NCBI GenBank assembly: GCA_948474755.1
Contig: CAOLHI010001303.1
Coordinates: 496,001-560,000 of the forward strand
DNA length: 64,000 bases
Direction of reading: 5' to 3'
DNA from: Ctenosaura bakeri
Lineage: Eukaryota; Chordata; Lepidosauria; Squamata; Iguanidae
Below are positions 11,244 through 23,285 of the stretch, in pieces. The notes beneath the pieces are model-generated. The model ran no database searches and had not been told where the DNA came from. It saw nothing but the letters and a program-made list of their open reading frames with translations. Each line of letters opens with the position of its first letter. Position 1 is the first letter of the stretch. Position numbers and translations under genes: made by a program.

Positions 11244-11419
11244 GGGCCTTTCCACCCTACACTGTTACAGTGCTATCATTCCACTTTCAACCTCCTGTGG
11301 AATTCTGAGCTCTCTAGCTGAGAATTCTAAAGGCTCATCCCTAAACTGCAAACCCCAGGATTCCATAGGATGCTAAAAGTAGAATAATAGCTGTGTAACA
11401 GTGTAGTGCAGAAAGCCCC
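11244..11419. mobile_element. MITE inserted in BovB, 3-bp target duplication
   Basis: A 176-bp element with termini GGGCCTTTCC and (inverted) GGGGCTTTCTGC, flanked on both sides by ATT. Removing the element plus one ATT restores the BovB frame (...EKTIMLGK...). This makes the boundaries and the 3-bp duplication firm. The superfamily is uncertain: 3-bp duplications are typical of PIF/Harbinger, but the ATT and ATG duplications here are not the usual TWA. Confidence 0.9.
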
Positions 11420-11422
11420 ATT

Positions 11423-11905
11423 GTCTTTTCCAGTGAGTTATGCCTTCTCACGATATGACGAAAACTCAACAGCCTCAGTTTAATCAATGTGGCTTCTAGG
11501 GAGAGTTCAGGCTTGATTTGCTCTAGGATCCATTTCTTGGTCTTTTCAGCAGTCTACAGTATTAGTAGAACTATTTCCAACACCCCATTTCAAATAAATT
11601 CATTTTCTTCTTATCAGCTTTCTTCACTGTCCAGCTTTTACAACCATATACAGAAGCTAGAAATACAATGGCATGGGCAATCCTCTTTAATATTAAGTGA
11701 TATATCTTTACACTTCTGGATTTTGTCTAGTTCCTTCATATGTGCCCTTCCAACCCCTAATCTTCTGATTTCTTGACTCTAGTCTCCATTTTAATGACTG
11801 AGCCAAGGTAGAGGACATCTGACTATTTCAATGTCTTAATTGTCTGCTTTGAAGTTATGTAAATCATCTGCAGTCAGTGTTTACTATTACCTCTAGTTCA
11901 AGCCC
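11423..11905 (-). mobile_element. RTE/BovB LINE, 3' part of ORF2 (part 2)
   Basis: The minus strand reads, in broken frames, a WILEQIKPELSLEA phrase followed by LRLLSFRHIVRRHNSLEKT, which continues into MLGKID across the MITE. Upstream are further antisense BovB segments to about 11905, including CTTGGCTCAGTCATTAAAAT. The same segments recur in the second copy at 44.6-45.3 kb, which confirms a repeated family. The copy lacks the endonuclease and RT core. Confidence 0.85.
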
Positions 11906-14685
11906 TCTCTCCTATCTGCAACAGCTCCAACAAATTTACATAAATTCTTGTAAGATCTGATATCAGAATGTGATGTCAGGTATTTTACCTTTTGACTTCT
12001 CATTGACTATCGCTTTTCCCAGAGACAGCTATATGCACTTAATCGTTGTTGTTCATTTGAAAAATTACACAGATTTCCCCCCTTTAAGCCTCTTAATTAA
12101 CCCCCAGGAATTTCTGACTTGCCACTTTTAATTGCTTCTTTTATAAGGCCTTTCTTTGTAAGAGTATATCTCTAATATGATGACTCAATAGGAAAGCTAA
12201 CATAAAAGATAGGAGCTTGGCAAATCATAATTTTTATGATTACTTCTGTTACGGAAATTAACTATGTTGTCACTACAATAAAAGTGAAATATCAGCAGTT
12301 TCTGTCTCAATGGCAGCATTTGTTTACATAATACATTTGTGCCTATCTTCTTTTTATCAGAATAGCCTTTCCAAAAGAATAAAAGGCTCTTCTTTTCACT
12401 TCATGTTTGCATATTGCACAATTCAGTATTTTGTCCCACAGCTGTCTGTTGTATTTATGTACATATATGCAGCAACCAACAATACTAGAGTCTGTCAAGC
12501 TTGTCTACAGCTTCTGATTTTTTTTTTCAAATTTCAAATTCCCTGAAAGCAAATGCTATTTTACATACCAATCAATTTAGTTTACAGGAAGAAGAAAATA
12601 ATACAATAGAAATAACTCTATTTGCATTTTTATATATCTGTGGGGTAGTAATTTCTGGGGTTTTTTATGTTTAGTTGTCATGTTTGAAATACCTTTTCAG
12701 CTTTTTGGCATCCTTTTCTACATGTAAATCAGGTGTTTTTTTTAAAATAACATCAGCCCATACATTGCATTTTTTGGCAGATCCTCCCCCCAGCCTCCCC
12801 CTGCATTATAGTATACAGAAAGATTGGTGAACAAAATATTCTTGTTTTGTTAAGAAGCCTGAGTATCTAAGTATGGGCCCTATGGGTTTCTCTTTGCTAC
12901 ATCAGTTCCACATATATCCAGTGCAGGTTATGTTGAGAACTGGATCTTTTATCAGTTGCTGCAAGTTACTCAACAGCAAAAATTGTTTAGAGCATTCTCC
13001 TATTTTATGTTAGAACACCAAAGCCCTCACAAAGCTGAAAATAAGAACTTAATGATCTTTAATAACACAGCACTTCAAGCTTATCTTCAGTGACTTTTTG
13101 AATGAAGTGAATCCTAATTGGCTGGAATTGTTCAGCAGATAGAATTCAGAAAGTCTCAAGAGGAACCTGCCCTTTGAGAGTTTTAATTAGATCTGTCATT
13201 GGATCTCTATCATGTTTTTTCCTCACTCATGCCTAGAAGTTTTATTCATAGGTTAATTAGGACATCGTCTCAGCAGGACTGAAGAGGATACTGGAAGGGC
13301 AGCATACTGAATTGAAATAAGAGCAAAATTCAAACGCATCCTTCTGTGTTAAGGGAGCATGCAGAGAACACACATTTATACTTTCCCCCTCTTCCTCTGC
13401 CTTATCATGAACTTCAAAGAAAAAGGGAAATTCCCAATTCCTAAGCAGCCTGACAAATTAAAGTCTTACTTAGTGGCAAGGACTTTATTAGAAATGAAAG
13501 AATTCTGATAAATTAATTGTTTACTATCTTGAAAAGCCCTAGACACCATGATTTGCCTAAGCAACAGTCAGCAACTTTTCTGAAAGATAAAGGGCTTGTT
13601 CTACTGACTAAATTCAAGATCTTGAAAGTCTCATGATTTTCACATGGGACCCTCCATTCCTCCTCTTGCCTTGGAGACAGGAATATATAACTGAAGCAAT
13701 GATTTACTGGATTTGATATCTGTTCAGTTTAATAGGAGACTCAAAATCTGAGCATTAGTTTTATTTAGAACTTTAGAGTTATATATTGGTAAGAGTCAAA
13801 GCATAATAGAAAAGAACACTTGTGCTCAGCTTAAGAAATGACTACCATAGGACACCACTTGAGTTTAATGAAAAAACCAACCTGATACTTGTTGTAGCCA
13901 TTTTGAAAGCAATAAACTACGTTTTTCCACAATTTATTTGTATACATCCAGCAAGCATTTAATCTGTGTATAGCAACTCTTTGATGACAAGGAGTTTGTC
14001 ATCAAATTGGGCAACTGCAGTCCTAAGAATTTTACATAGTATTCACGTAGCTTCCTCCCTCTCCCACCCTCACTTGCTATGAAGGTAGTACAGTGTCAGT
14101 CTTTAAGGTGCCACAATTTTCTAACTTACAGCCGTGCCTCCACATTCTACAGAATAAGCTGTGGTTCACTTTGTAAGGCCACTTCATTTATGTTGAATGT
14201 GGAAGTCCCACTTGATAAGGTGAATGTCTACTTGGTCCAACATGCTGTTTCCAAGGAGGTAATCCAGTTCTCTCAGGAAGTAGAAAAAGCAGTACACAAA
14301 GAAAAATTGTCCCACCAGTATGGAGGAAACTCAAGAAGATCCTCTTTCACAGCCAAATCCAATTTCTGGGATTTCTTGGACTATACTACAAATTTAGTCA
14401 TGCACCTTTGCCATGCCAGGCACCTCTTCTGTCAGGCAAGCCAGGTCAGGCTCTGAATAGGATGAGGATTAGCCACTCAACTCCCAAGATATGGTGCAGG
14501 CAGAAGCAGCTAGCCCAAACCCGCCTCCTCAAACTAGTGTGTGAACACAGTCTTTGTGGCAACAGCCCATCTGAAAACAACATAATTAAATACAGATAGG
14601 AATCTAGGTGTGGAGGTGAGCCTGCAACATGATAAGCCATGTAATATCTGTGGGCCAATATTGGAAAGAATGCTTCTTCCTAATG
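11906..14685. other. No gene or repeat recognised
   Basis: The longest quiet stretch in the first quarter. AT-rich, with no recognised transposon. A 125-codon frame at 14079-14456 has no domain. It could hold conserved non-coding sequence, which cannot be judged without alignment. Confidence 0.5.
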
Positions 14686-14790
14686 GATTTATTCAGGAGT
14701 AGCTATGTTGACCATGCAGTAAAATACAACAAAATCCAAAATACCTTTATTGGCCAGCCAAACGCAGAAAAGACATCATGCAAATCTCTG
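14686..14790 (-). mobile_element. Possible Penelope-like element 3' tail
   Basis: The reverse complement contains TTTGGCTGGCCAATAAAGGT and, further on, CAACATAGCTACTCCTGA. This is the counterpart of the plus-strand fragment at 4328-4420. No coding sequence is attached. Confidence 0.5.
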
Positions 14791-15429
14791 CTTACAAGGC
14801 TTCCTTTAAACTATTCAACTCTTGAATTGGTTTAGGTCTCTCGGATTGTTCTACCACACTGTTTACTGCTAAATCATAGAACCTTGGCAGTTATTAACAA
14901 CTTGTACCTCTGTCTAGGACTGTTATTAGCTCACACAATATTCCCTTCTCCCGACAAACTTTACCAGCTACCAGGTAACAAACTCCATCTCTCTCTCTGT
15001 CTCTCTTTCTCTGTCTTTCACTCACATACACACACATATTCTCTGGACTCATGGTACTTAAATACAGCTGGTTCAACTCCGACATGGAGAAATGTCCAGT
15101 CTACGTGTTTAAGCCATCCCAGTAGACTGCCTTTTCTCTTTATACCCTCTTTCACTGCAGCAGGAAAGAAGAATCCCCACTGATATTTCCAATCAGTAAC
15201 TGGAGATGATTCTCCATTAGGGAAGTTAAGACCTTGATGATTTCATCCTTGGTACTTGTCTCCCTGCTGTTGGAGAAAAAGAATATTCTTCTACATTCTC
15301 CTGTGATTTTCAAGCACCATGAAATGTTGCAGAGAAATTATTCTGAGGAGAAAATACACATTGGCTTTTTCTGTGTTAAAAAACAACACCCTATTTTATC
15401 CACAGAAAACAGGATCACTATATGGAAAC
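14791..15429. other. No gene seen; CT-rich patch
   Basis: Contains a CTCTCTCTGTCTCTC patch near 14988-15015 and an ACAC run near 15028. Nothing coding recognised. Confidence 0.5.
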
Positions 15430-15500
15430 AATGTTTTATTTATTTTATTTTATTTTATTTACTGAATTTATATCCCACCTTTTCCCCAAATGGGATCCAT
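15430..15500 (-). repeat. TTTTA microsatellite with LINE-like tail
   Basis: (TTTTA)n at 15433-15461 followed by TTTATATCCCACCTTTTCCCC, the reverse complement of the GGGATATAAAT-type tail seen at 6272 and 46.1 kb. Probably the 3' end of a minus-strand L2-related repeat. Confidence 0.55.
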
Positions 15501-16185
15501 GCAAAAAACCCATCTTCCACACAGAAAACAATTGCATTTTTGCACAGCCGTGTGCTTTTTCCCACAGAATAATAATTCCTCCACAATACTTCAGGAGAAA
15601 TTGTTAAAATTCTGGCTTGTCTATTATTATTCTTAATGGGGTTTCCTGGTTATCAGGACATCTGTTTTTCAACGTGAGAACAATTATGTTGAATATTGTT
15701 TCCACCCTTATTCCCAAAATATTCCTTGCCCTGCAACTTCACCAATCAGGGAGGACACTGGGGGATTCAATTGGTTATTCAGCTGGTACTACATCTACAC
15801 TAATTTTTTCCCAACTGAGAAAGGGACACACAGGACAAGCAAAGTCAAATCTCCAGGCAAAACACAAGCTGAAACAGTTCTAGCCACAGATTCAATGACA
15901 TTGGGGACATAAACCTTCCTAGAAGTCAATGGTGTGGCCACAGTCCTTGTTGCCATCTGGCCCACAGAAAGTTGCAGTGTGTGTGTGTATGTGTGTGTTT
16001 GCATGTGTATCCCACTGTTTCTTCAGAACAAGACCCATCTTACATCCTATCTTTCTCTTGGTACAGTAGAAATACTCCATCCCATTAAAAGTTTTCCATC
16101 CTTGGCTTCATTGAGTGTTCTTATTAATTGTGCTGATATGTATTCCCTCTTTTTTTAAACTATTTTGTTTCATTGTTTTGTTTTT
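15501..16185. other. No gene seen; short TG repeat
   Basis: Contains a (TG)n-like tract at about 15978-16000. No coding feature recognised. Confidence 0.5.
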
Positions 16186-16245
16186 TTATTGCTATTAGTT
16201 ACCTTGAGCAACCTACTATAGAAAAAGAGGATATGAATCTAACAA
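16186..16245 (+). repeat. Degraded LINE-like 3' tail
   Basis: TTACCTTGAGCAACCTACTA followed by AGAGGATATGAATC loosely matches the reptile GCCGCCTTGAG...GGCGGGATATAAAT tail. Heavily diverged. Confidence 0.35.
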
Positions 16246-17969
16246 CCGTATGGAAGTCCTCTACTTTGGAGCCAATAACGTGTTTCACATTGAATTAAAA
16301 TTTTGACCATTAAGTTTAGTTTTGGTCACATGTGTTCAGACAATCACATGTTTAGTAATAAATCCTTTAAGTACATAAAGAATCAAGCTCTATATAGCTG
16401 ATTGAACTGAGAGAATAATTACATGTTTCTGAGGAAAAATGATGGGGTGGGAAGGTGGCCCAGATAATCTGTCTCTGTTACTATATTAAAACCCTTTGCT
16501 CATCCTTCTCTGGCAATTACTGCTGAGGCTTAATTTGTTATGTTTTCAAAGAAAAAAATTAAATATGCAAATTCCAGGCATTTATCTCTTGAGGGCTGTT
16601 TCTATTTGCATTACATCCCGTAAAAGTAATAGTAAAGACAGAAGTAGTTAATTAGAAAGCAAGCTATAAAAGAAATAAATGGCTTTTGATTTTCAAAAGG
16701 CAGTATGACATTTCTTCTTAATTTTAAAAGACTGACACATGTATGACATTTCTTCACTATTTCAAAGACTGATACTTTATATATATTTTAAGATTGATGA
16801 CAAATTCTCCAAAGAGTATCTTTTATAGTTTAGTCTGTTATCTAGGTGTATGTTCTTTGCATACATGGAAATATAACTGTAGGTGAGTGTATCTAGTAAT
16901 AATTTCATGAAGTACAATAAAGACTGAATTCTACTGATTTAGTGCTTCAGTAAAAGAAATGGTGCTGGCTAGTGCTGAGAATTTCATATCAGTGAGATAT
17001 TAAAATACAAGGATAAGAAAAAAACACAACCAAGCAGACTGCTTTCACTTTGGGATAGCATTTGCTTTTATTCAAACCCAAGCTTACAATGAGAGCAAGG
17101 ACGAAAGCAAGAGAAGTTTCTGATTTTGTCTTTTAGAAATCAAATAAAAACAAAAATAAAAGAAATCATGCTTAATTATTTGTTTAGATTGAAACAAAAA
17201 ATGTAAAATAATCTCTGCAATGCTCAAACAAGCACACCACATCCTTCAAGCCTTTGTTTCCTTGTTCTCTCAGAATCTGTTACAGTTCAATATATACACA
17301 TGGGAATTTAGAGTCTATGCTAGTTAAAGCTGCAATCTTATGCAGAAAAAGGGGAAGGAGGATAAATATTTGAAATCTATTCTGTGTTTTGGTCTTTTTG
17401 GCCTTCCCTCCCTCAAAACCTAGACTGCCCTATTAGTCGACTTGTTAGTGCTGCTCCTATAACTGGTCCATTAAAAAAAAAAAACAACTACTAACATCCA
17501 TTGGTTGTGGATGGATGGGATCACCTTGTATGTACTACTGAGTGAACGTACTGGGTGGTTGATCTCTCCCATCTGTCTTACCCAGGTGCCCCACCAACTT
17601 AGAAGGGGGTAGTTGGCATCATCTATAAGGATTCTATCACTCTCATGGGAAATATCATGTGCCCTGGAATCAGTTTTCAGGTGCTCTGTATTATATTGGG
17701 GTATGGAGACAAAATAGAACAGGTACTTTCCAGCAGTCTATCTGCTGGACGGTGTTGGAAGCCAGGGCTGTGGTTTTGGGGAGTTCAACATTCTTGTCAG
17801 GCCTGCTCAGCCTGCCTCTTTGAAAAAGAGTGTAGCACATCCCCTTCTGAACAAGATCTCAGTGGACCTAGATTTATGTAAGAATATGCTGCTTATTCAT
17901 GTCTCCTTTGCAGGAAAGATCCGTGAATGTGTGATGGCTGTTAATTCCTAAAAGCCTGTTGGAGCGGGA
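16246..17969. other. No gene seen; possible old repeat at 17640-17890
   Basis: AT-rich and unremarkable up to about 17500. The segment 17640-17890 is richer in GC and might be decayed LINE sequence joined to the repeat that follows, but I could not align it. A pair of octamer motifs lies at 16565 and 16604. Confidence 0.45.
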
Positions 17970-18155
17970 AAAACATCACTTACACAGAAAAGGAAAGGAA
18001 AGCAAGAAAGCAGGTATCATAGCCTCCCTAGAGAGGAAGTTCCATAACTTGGGAGCAACCACCAAGAAGATATCTCCCTTGTTCTCACCAAAGGTGGTGG
18101 GACTGAGAAAAGAATCTTCCACAAAGGTTATGAGCCCAGGCATAAAATAAGTGCA
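17970..18155 (+). repeat. Unclassified interspersed repeat, family R1
   Basis: AGGAAGTTCCATAACTTGGG, then CACCAAGAAGATATCTCCCT and GGTGGTGGGACTGAGA. This block recurs in weaker form at 35240-35400 and 52915-53070. I recognise the pattern (GTTCCA...GAGAAGGCCCT...GGTGGGACTGAGA) as common in reptile genomes, possibly part of an L2-type LINE, but cannot place it. Confidence 0.5.
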
Positions 18156-20251
18156 CTTCTACTAATATTCTGGATCCTATTAAACATCCTTCTGCAGAGA
18201 GCAGCTACAAGCAGGAATTATACCAGCAAAAAGAAACAGATCAGTGCAGAAGCAGAAAAGATGTCAAACCAGGCTGTAAAAAACTAAGATAGCACATTGA
18301 ATGGCAGAAACTAGTCTCACACAGGTTTATTTTAGCCAATAGGAAAAGTTGTTGCAGGTGTTAACAGTGGCAGTTTTAATGGCAAAATATTTCAGGTTGT
18401 CTTCTGCTGCTGCTGGAGTTTATTGGCAAAACAGGGCTTAATGGCCTTTTTACTGCCACCGACTGGTGCCTATAGAAAAGGCTTATTGAAGTGGAAAAGA
18501 AAAAAGAAAACAAAAGAGCCCCACTAACAGAAATCACAATAATACAACTAAAATATTAATTTGTTAAAAAGAAGTGAAAGAGCAGATAATATACATCAGG
18601 CCACAAATTACGATCTAAAGACAACTGCCTAAAATCACCTATGGGAACTTGTTTTCAATCAGGGAAGGGAGAAATTTTTCTCAATCTTCCAAATAACAAA
18701 GGCAATCCAAGATAACATGATCTATTGACATAAATCACCAAGGTTCATTTATGCCTCTCCAGGTACAAATTGCTGAATGTTGCAATGTCCTACGAGCACC
18801 CACTAATGTGCTTCATGCCACCACATTGTTTTAAGATTTTAATGTCCCTCAAAGAAGGACAAAAGGAAAAAAAACCTCTATGACATGCTATCTCCAGTTC
18901 CCACTGTCTCTGCCATCTACTAGACATCTCCCTTTGGATTAATATGTCAATTTAGTCAAAGTCAAAGGCAAAACTGTATCTACAGTCTAGTGGTGCAAAG
19001 CAGATTTTACAATAATGTATGCTAATTCATTTCCTCATATCCCTACATAGCCAGGTAACCAACATAGCTCTAAATAAATTCCCACTAAATGGATCTCTGT
19101 AGTTCCTGTATAGATTGCTTTAATAACAACAATCTTGCAGACCACTGCACCAGTTTGAATTGCCAGCAGTCCAGCTACAGAATCTGATAGAATCAGTATG
19201 TGATCAGGACAAAACATCTTATATCTACTCTAGCGACAATAAAATGGGCATCACTTCTGCAGTCATTATCGAGACCCTGTTGGATAGCCTAAACCCTTTG
19301 CTCATTCCAAAACTAGAAATAGAATAAGCAACACTTGTACTATCATCTGCAGAATCCCAAGAACCATATAAATGGCACAATAAAAAAATCCTTTGATAGT
19401 GAATATAATCACAAACTAAATCCTGCATACTAGAAGCACTATTCCTTTGAAAACCCAGGTGATGCAGCTGCATGTCCACCAAAGGTAGAATATATTTCAC
19501 ATCCTTTAGCCAAAATTAAAATGATATATATAGGTTTTGGTAATTAGTATTAATTAATTCTGGTAACTAATTAACTAATTCTGGTAATTAATTCATTTTG
19601 GTAATTAATTAATTAATTATAGTAAAATGTTATGGGTCGGTTTGAACAGAAGACTACCAGAGGAACTCTGATGGCCAGAATTAAATTCCTGTTTCACATT
19701 CTACTGTTGCCATTATCCACCCAAAGAACACAAAAATGAATGCAAGCTGTGGAGATTTCTAGAACTGAAGTTATGACAAACAAAAGAAATGTTAATGTAT
19801 AATTGAATCTCATAGAGATAAAGTGAATCAGACACTGGTTTCTGAAATACCTTGCATTCAGATTGTCTACTCCCATCTTTTTTCTTAGTGCTCCAATTCC
19901 TGCCTTTATTTCTGAGTTCTAACAGCAAGCCATAGTTTGTCTGAAATCATATTGCTCAGTTCAGCTATAATCACAAGCTATTTGCAACTAACTAAGAATA
20001 AAGAGGAAGGCAAGCACACCCATGAGACTTTTTCAGCCAGTACCGAATCATAGCTCAGTGTTACATCTGAACAAAAGTAATGTATCTATATAAAAGAATA
20101 TGCAGATTTGCTATCTTCCATGTATTTCAAAAACATATCTGTGTTTCAAAAACATATCTGTAGTTGTCAGAAACAAGCATGAAGTCTGTGAACTGTTAAG
20201 TCAATTGTGAGGGCTCTAAATACATATCCCATACTTCCTTTAATGTTACAA
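18156..20251. other. No gene seen; TAATTAATT-rich patch
   Basis: Includes a short imperfect minisatellite of (TTCTGG)TAACTAATTAA-like units at 19555-19622. No coding sequence recognised. Confidence 0.5.
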
Positions 20252-20316
20252 TAGATTCATACAATCACAGAGTTGGAAGAGACCACAAGGACCATTGAGT
20301 CCAACCAACTTCCTTT
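20252..20316 (-). mobile_element. CR1 LINE, 3'-terminal fragment
   Basis: ATACAATCACAGAGTTGGAA followed by GAGACCACAAGGACCATTGA matches the last ~65 bp of the CR1 copies at 3120 and 28661. Very short 5'-truncated insertion. Confidence 0.85.
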
Positions 20317-22002
20317 AGATAGTATTTCAATCTTTTCACTTTCTAAAGTGCTACAAAATATATTCTCAAAAAGTACACCAATTATTATTTCAAAAGATGG
20401 ACTTGTGCAACATTTTGCTGATGATACTGAATAGTGGGCTTCTTCATTCTTTCTCAGGGTTTTTCTTTTTTAATCAATTCTACTGTTATCTGTGCTACAT
20501 GGTCTCGCCTGTAATGTCTGTTTTTGTTTTCACAACTGCCAAGCCATTTACATTTACTTTTGAAGAAGATTGTTTGCACTGTCCAATCTCATCTGTTTTC
20601 ACAGAAACATCACTACCAGGATATTGAAGTTTATGCGCTTCAGCCCACTGCTTTGTTCTCCAGAAAGAATTTCACACTAAACATAGTGCAGAAAGAAAGA
20701 TCAATACTTCTATTTACTCATGAAGAGAAAAATCATCCAACTGCCTTTCTATTATTATGTAATACCTTGAATGTTCAGAAGGTGAAAACCAATAAGAGTA
20801 TTGTGCACTTTACTGAAAAGACTACATTAATCATCACTATAAAACCTTTTTTCATCTACACTTTGAAATCTCTAATAAAGTTTCTCCTTTTATTGTTCAT
20901 GCTGTTCTTGTGGCTGAAAAGTACAGAGGGAGCAACTGATGATCCATTTAGATATAACTACTGTATAAGAAAGTTCGTCAACCACCTGGTGTTTTTTGCC
21001 TTCCCTGAAACACATTTATTTAAATAGAAATGATCTATTTAACAGAAATAACTTTGTGCAGGTGTGGTGGGGGAAGGATTCAAATACTATCTGAAAGAAG
21101 TAAATGGTGCACATTAAATCCTTAAATTTCTCCAAGTTAAGTGGAACTCAGGAGGAATGAAACAAAGCACAGACTGGACCCACAGAACAATGAAGGAACA
21201 AGAGAGAGAAAATCAGTTCATCTGTATGATGATGAGTATAAACACAATGAAATACACATCTTTTACCATCACACAATTTATTCTATACCCTTATTAGATC
21301 TTTGATATCCTCTCAGAAGTTTAAAACCGCTTCTACTACTACTAAAAATAAACCCAGTAAGATCTTGCACAAGCATTTTAATTAGTTTTTCTTTATTTCA
21401 GCCACCTACAGGATGCCCTTGTCCTCTGCCACTGTAGTAAAGTGAATTCAAAATTGTTGAATTCATTTAGCTGTTGCCCACCTGAGACTGAAAGAGAGAT
21501 TCAGTGACATAATTTGTTGGACTATAGTGACATGAGTACAGTACAGTCTGAGCCTTCTCACCTACTTGCATATTCTAAAAATACTGCTTCTATTCTGTTC
21601 TATTCTTCCTACCTTAAGTTTCTTCCAAATAACCTAATGATTATCTCTAGCAACAGATCACACCACCAGCTTTCTACTGGGTGAGTATTTATGTTTGAGC
21701 ATGCAGAATTGTTCTTTTTTTTTTTCCCCCGTTCTCCCCTTATTCTCACTGCCTCTTGCCCATTTTCCATCACTTTCCTGCGCCCTATATCTTAGTTGTC
21801 CTGAGCCAAGCTAGCCAGGGACTATGCTGTGCATTTTCTGAAGCAAATGTACATACTTTCAGCTGCTATAGCAGGTATATAAATAATTAATAGCAATAAG
21901 CAAGCTGGGCAAGCAGAACAAATTAATCTCACATGCTTCCAAAAGATGCTGGTATGGCTGGTAAGACAGACAGGGGAGGGGGTGCAGGAGAGAGGCAAAG
22001 GA

Positions 22003-22054
<52 letters not shown>

Positions 22055-22317
22055 AAAAAGAGAATGATGGCTCTGCAGATTAATCCAAAGAGATTCTTGT
22101 TGGCATATGCTTTATTTTGGGAAATTTAAGTGTAACTATCTTACAATTTGACCCTTTGCTGAGTAACTGTTGAATTAATGATATTTTGTACCACCAAGAG
22201 CTGTAGTGTTCAGGCTGCTGATGGTGTGTCAAAGCTATTCCTCCAAGTTATAAAAAAGTTCTTTAGTTCAGGTTCTCACATATTTCTGTCCTGGTCTAAG
22301 AACAACAATGTAAGAAC
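20317..22317. other. No gene seen
   Basis: A 167-codon frame at 20524-21027 lacks any recognisable domain. Contains a T-run near 21714-21725 and the GAAA array listed separately. Confidence 0.45.
22001..22056. repeat. (GAAA)n microsatellite
   Basis: About 13 uninterrupted GAAA units ending in an A-run. Confidence 0.97.
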
Positions 22318-22572
22318 AGGTTGCTTACCTGTAACTGTGGTTCTTTGAGTGGTCTTCTGTGAAGTCACACAATGGGGGTACTTCATGCCTGCATGATACA
22401 GCTTTCGGAACCTTCTGGAAGCCTAAAATCAGGCGTTTTGGCAGCTGGCCTATCTCCCACATCTCCAGGGTATATAAGGCCCCTCCCCGAGTAATGGTCA
22501 GTTCTGAATGCTGTATTGCGCAGGTGCGAAATACCCCCATTGTCTGATTCACAGAGACCATGAAGAAGAAAT
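22318..22572. mobile_element. Foldback element resembling a DIRS terminal repeat
   Basis: A 255-bp block. The left end reads TGTGGTTCTTTGAGTGGTCT and CACACAATGGGGGTAC; the inverted right end reads TTCTTCTTCATGGTCTCTGT and CAGACAATGGGGGTAT, so the two ends face each other. The interior contains GATACAGCTTTCGGAACCTT and a TATATAAGGCCCCTCCC segment. A related block, with TAGCTTTTCGGAAAGTTCCA, sits next to DIRS-like coding sequence at 55.9 kb. The reverse complement of the left end has CAGGTAAGC, a good 5' splice-site match. DIRS elements carry inverted termini; that this block is a DIRS terminus is an inference. Confidence 0.6.
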
Positions 22573-23285
22573 ATTATTATTTGCTGGTTAAAATTGTCTC
22601 TTATATTTTTGAATCAAGGAAATGTTGCTCTTCAGTGGATACAAAAGCTTAATAGGAAGTGCTACATTCTGAAATAACTTCAATTGTTAGAAATTCATTT
22701 TAAATGTGGTCGGTCATGTCAACCTATCAAAAATGAACCAAAGAATCAAGTTTAACATGTGTGGCTCAGATGTTCACAGACATCAGATTTCAGAAAGTCA
22801 CAAAAAGAACAGAACACAAACAGTGAAATCCTGACTATCCATTAAGTAGTAAAAGAAACACTTAAACTTTATAACTGAAAATTTTAAACAAGAAAAATCC
22901 CCGTTACCTAGAGGAAGTTAGACCAAAAGAGACCAGAATGAAGTTTCCAACTGAAGAATCCAGGATGGTTAAATAAGGTTTACTGCCCCAAGTAATAAAG
23001 GGGCATCTTGATGGTCAGTATACACATAAACATTATAGTCTATCCCTTAGACATTTCAAGTGGAAGATGCCCTGGTAAAACAGTAACCAAGCACATTTCA
23101 AAGAATTATAAAACTGCAGTTTTAAAGACTACAAAAGAGGAACCTGTGGTGCCACTGGGATTAAAAAAGAGAGGAAATAAATATTGATATAAGGAATGTC
23201 AGGAGATGGAAGAAGAGTTCTTTAATTTTATTGTCAACAGAATACACTGTAACAAAATTCTTGTGGTGGTAAACTTTCTCTTTAA
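22573..23285. other. No gene seen
   Basis: AT-rich spacer between two inverted-repeat elements. Confidence 0.5.

Noticed and set aside
20524..21027. 167-codon open frame on the plus strand
   Set aside because: Low-information sequence in AT-rich DNA with no recognisable motif. Kept only as a note.
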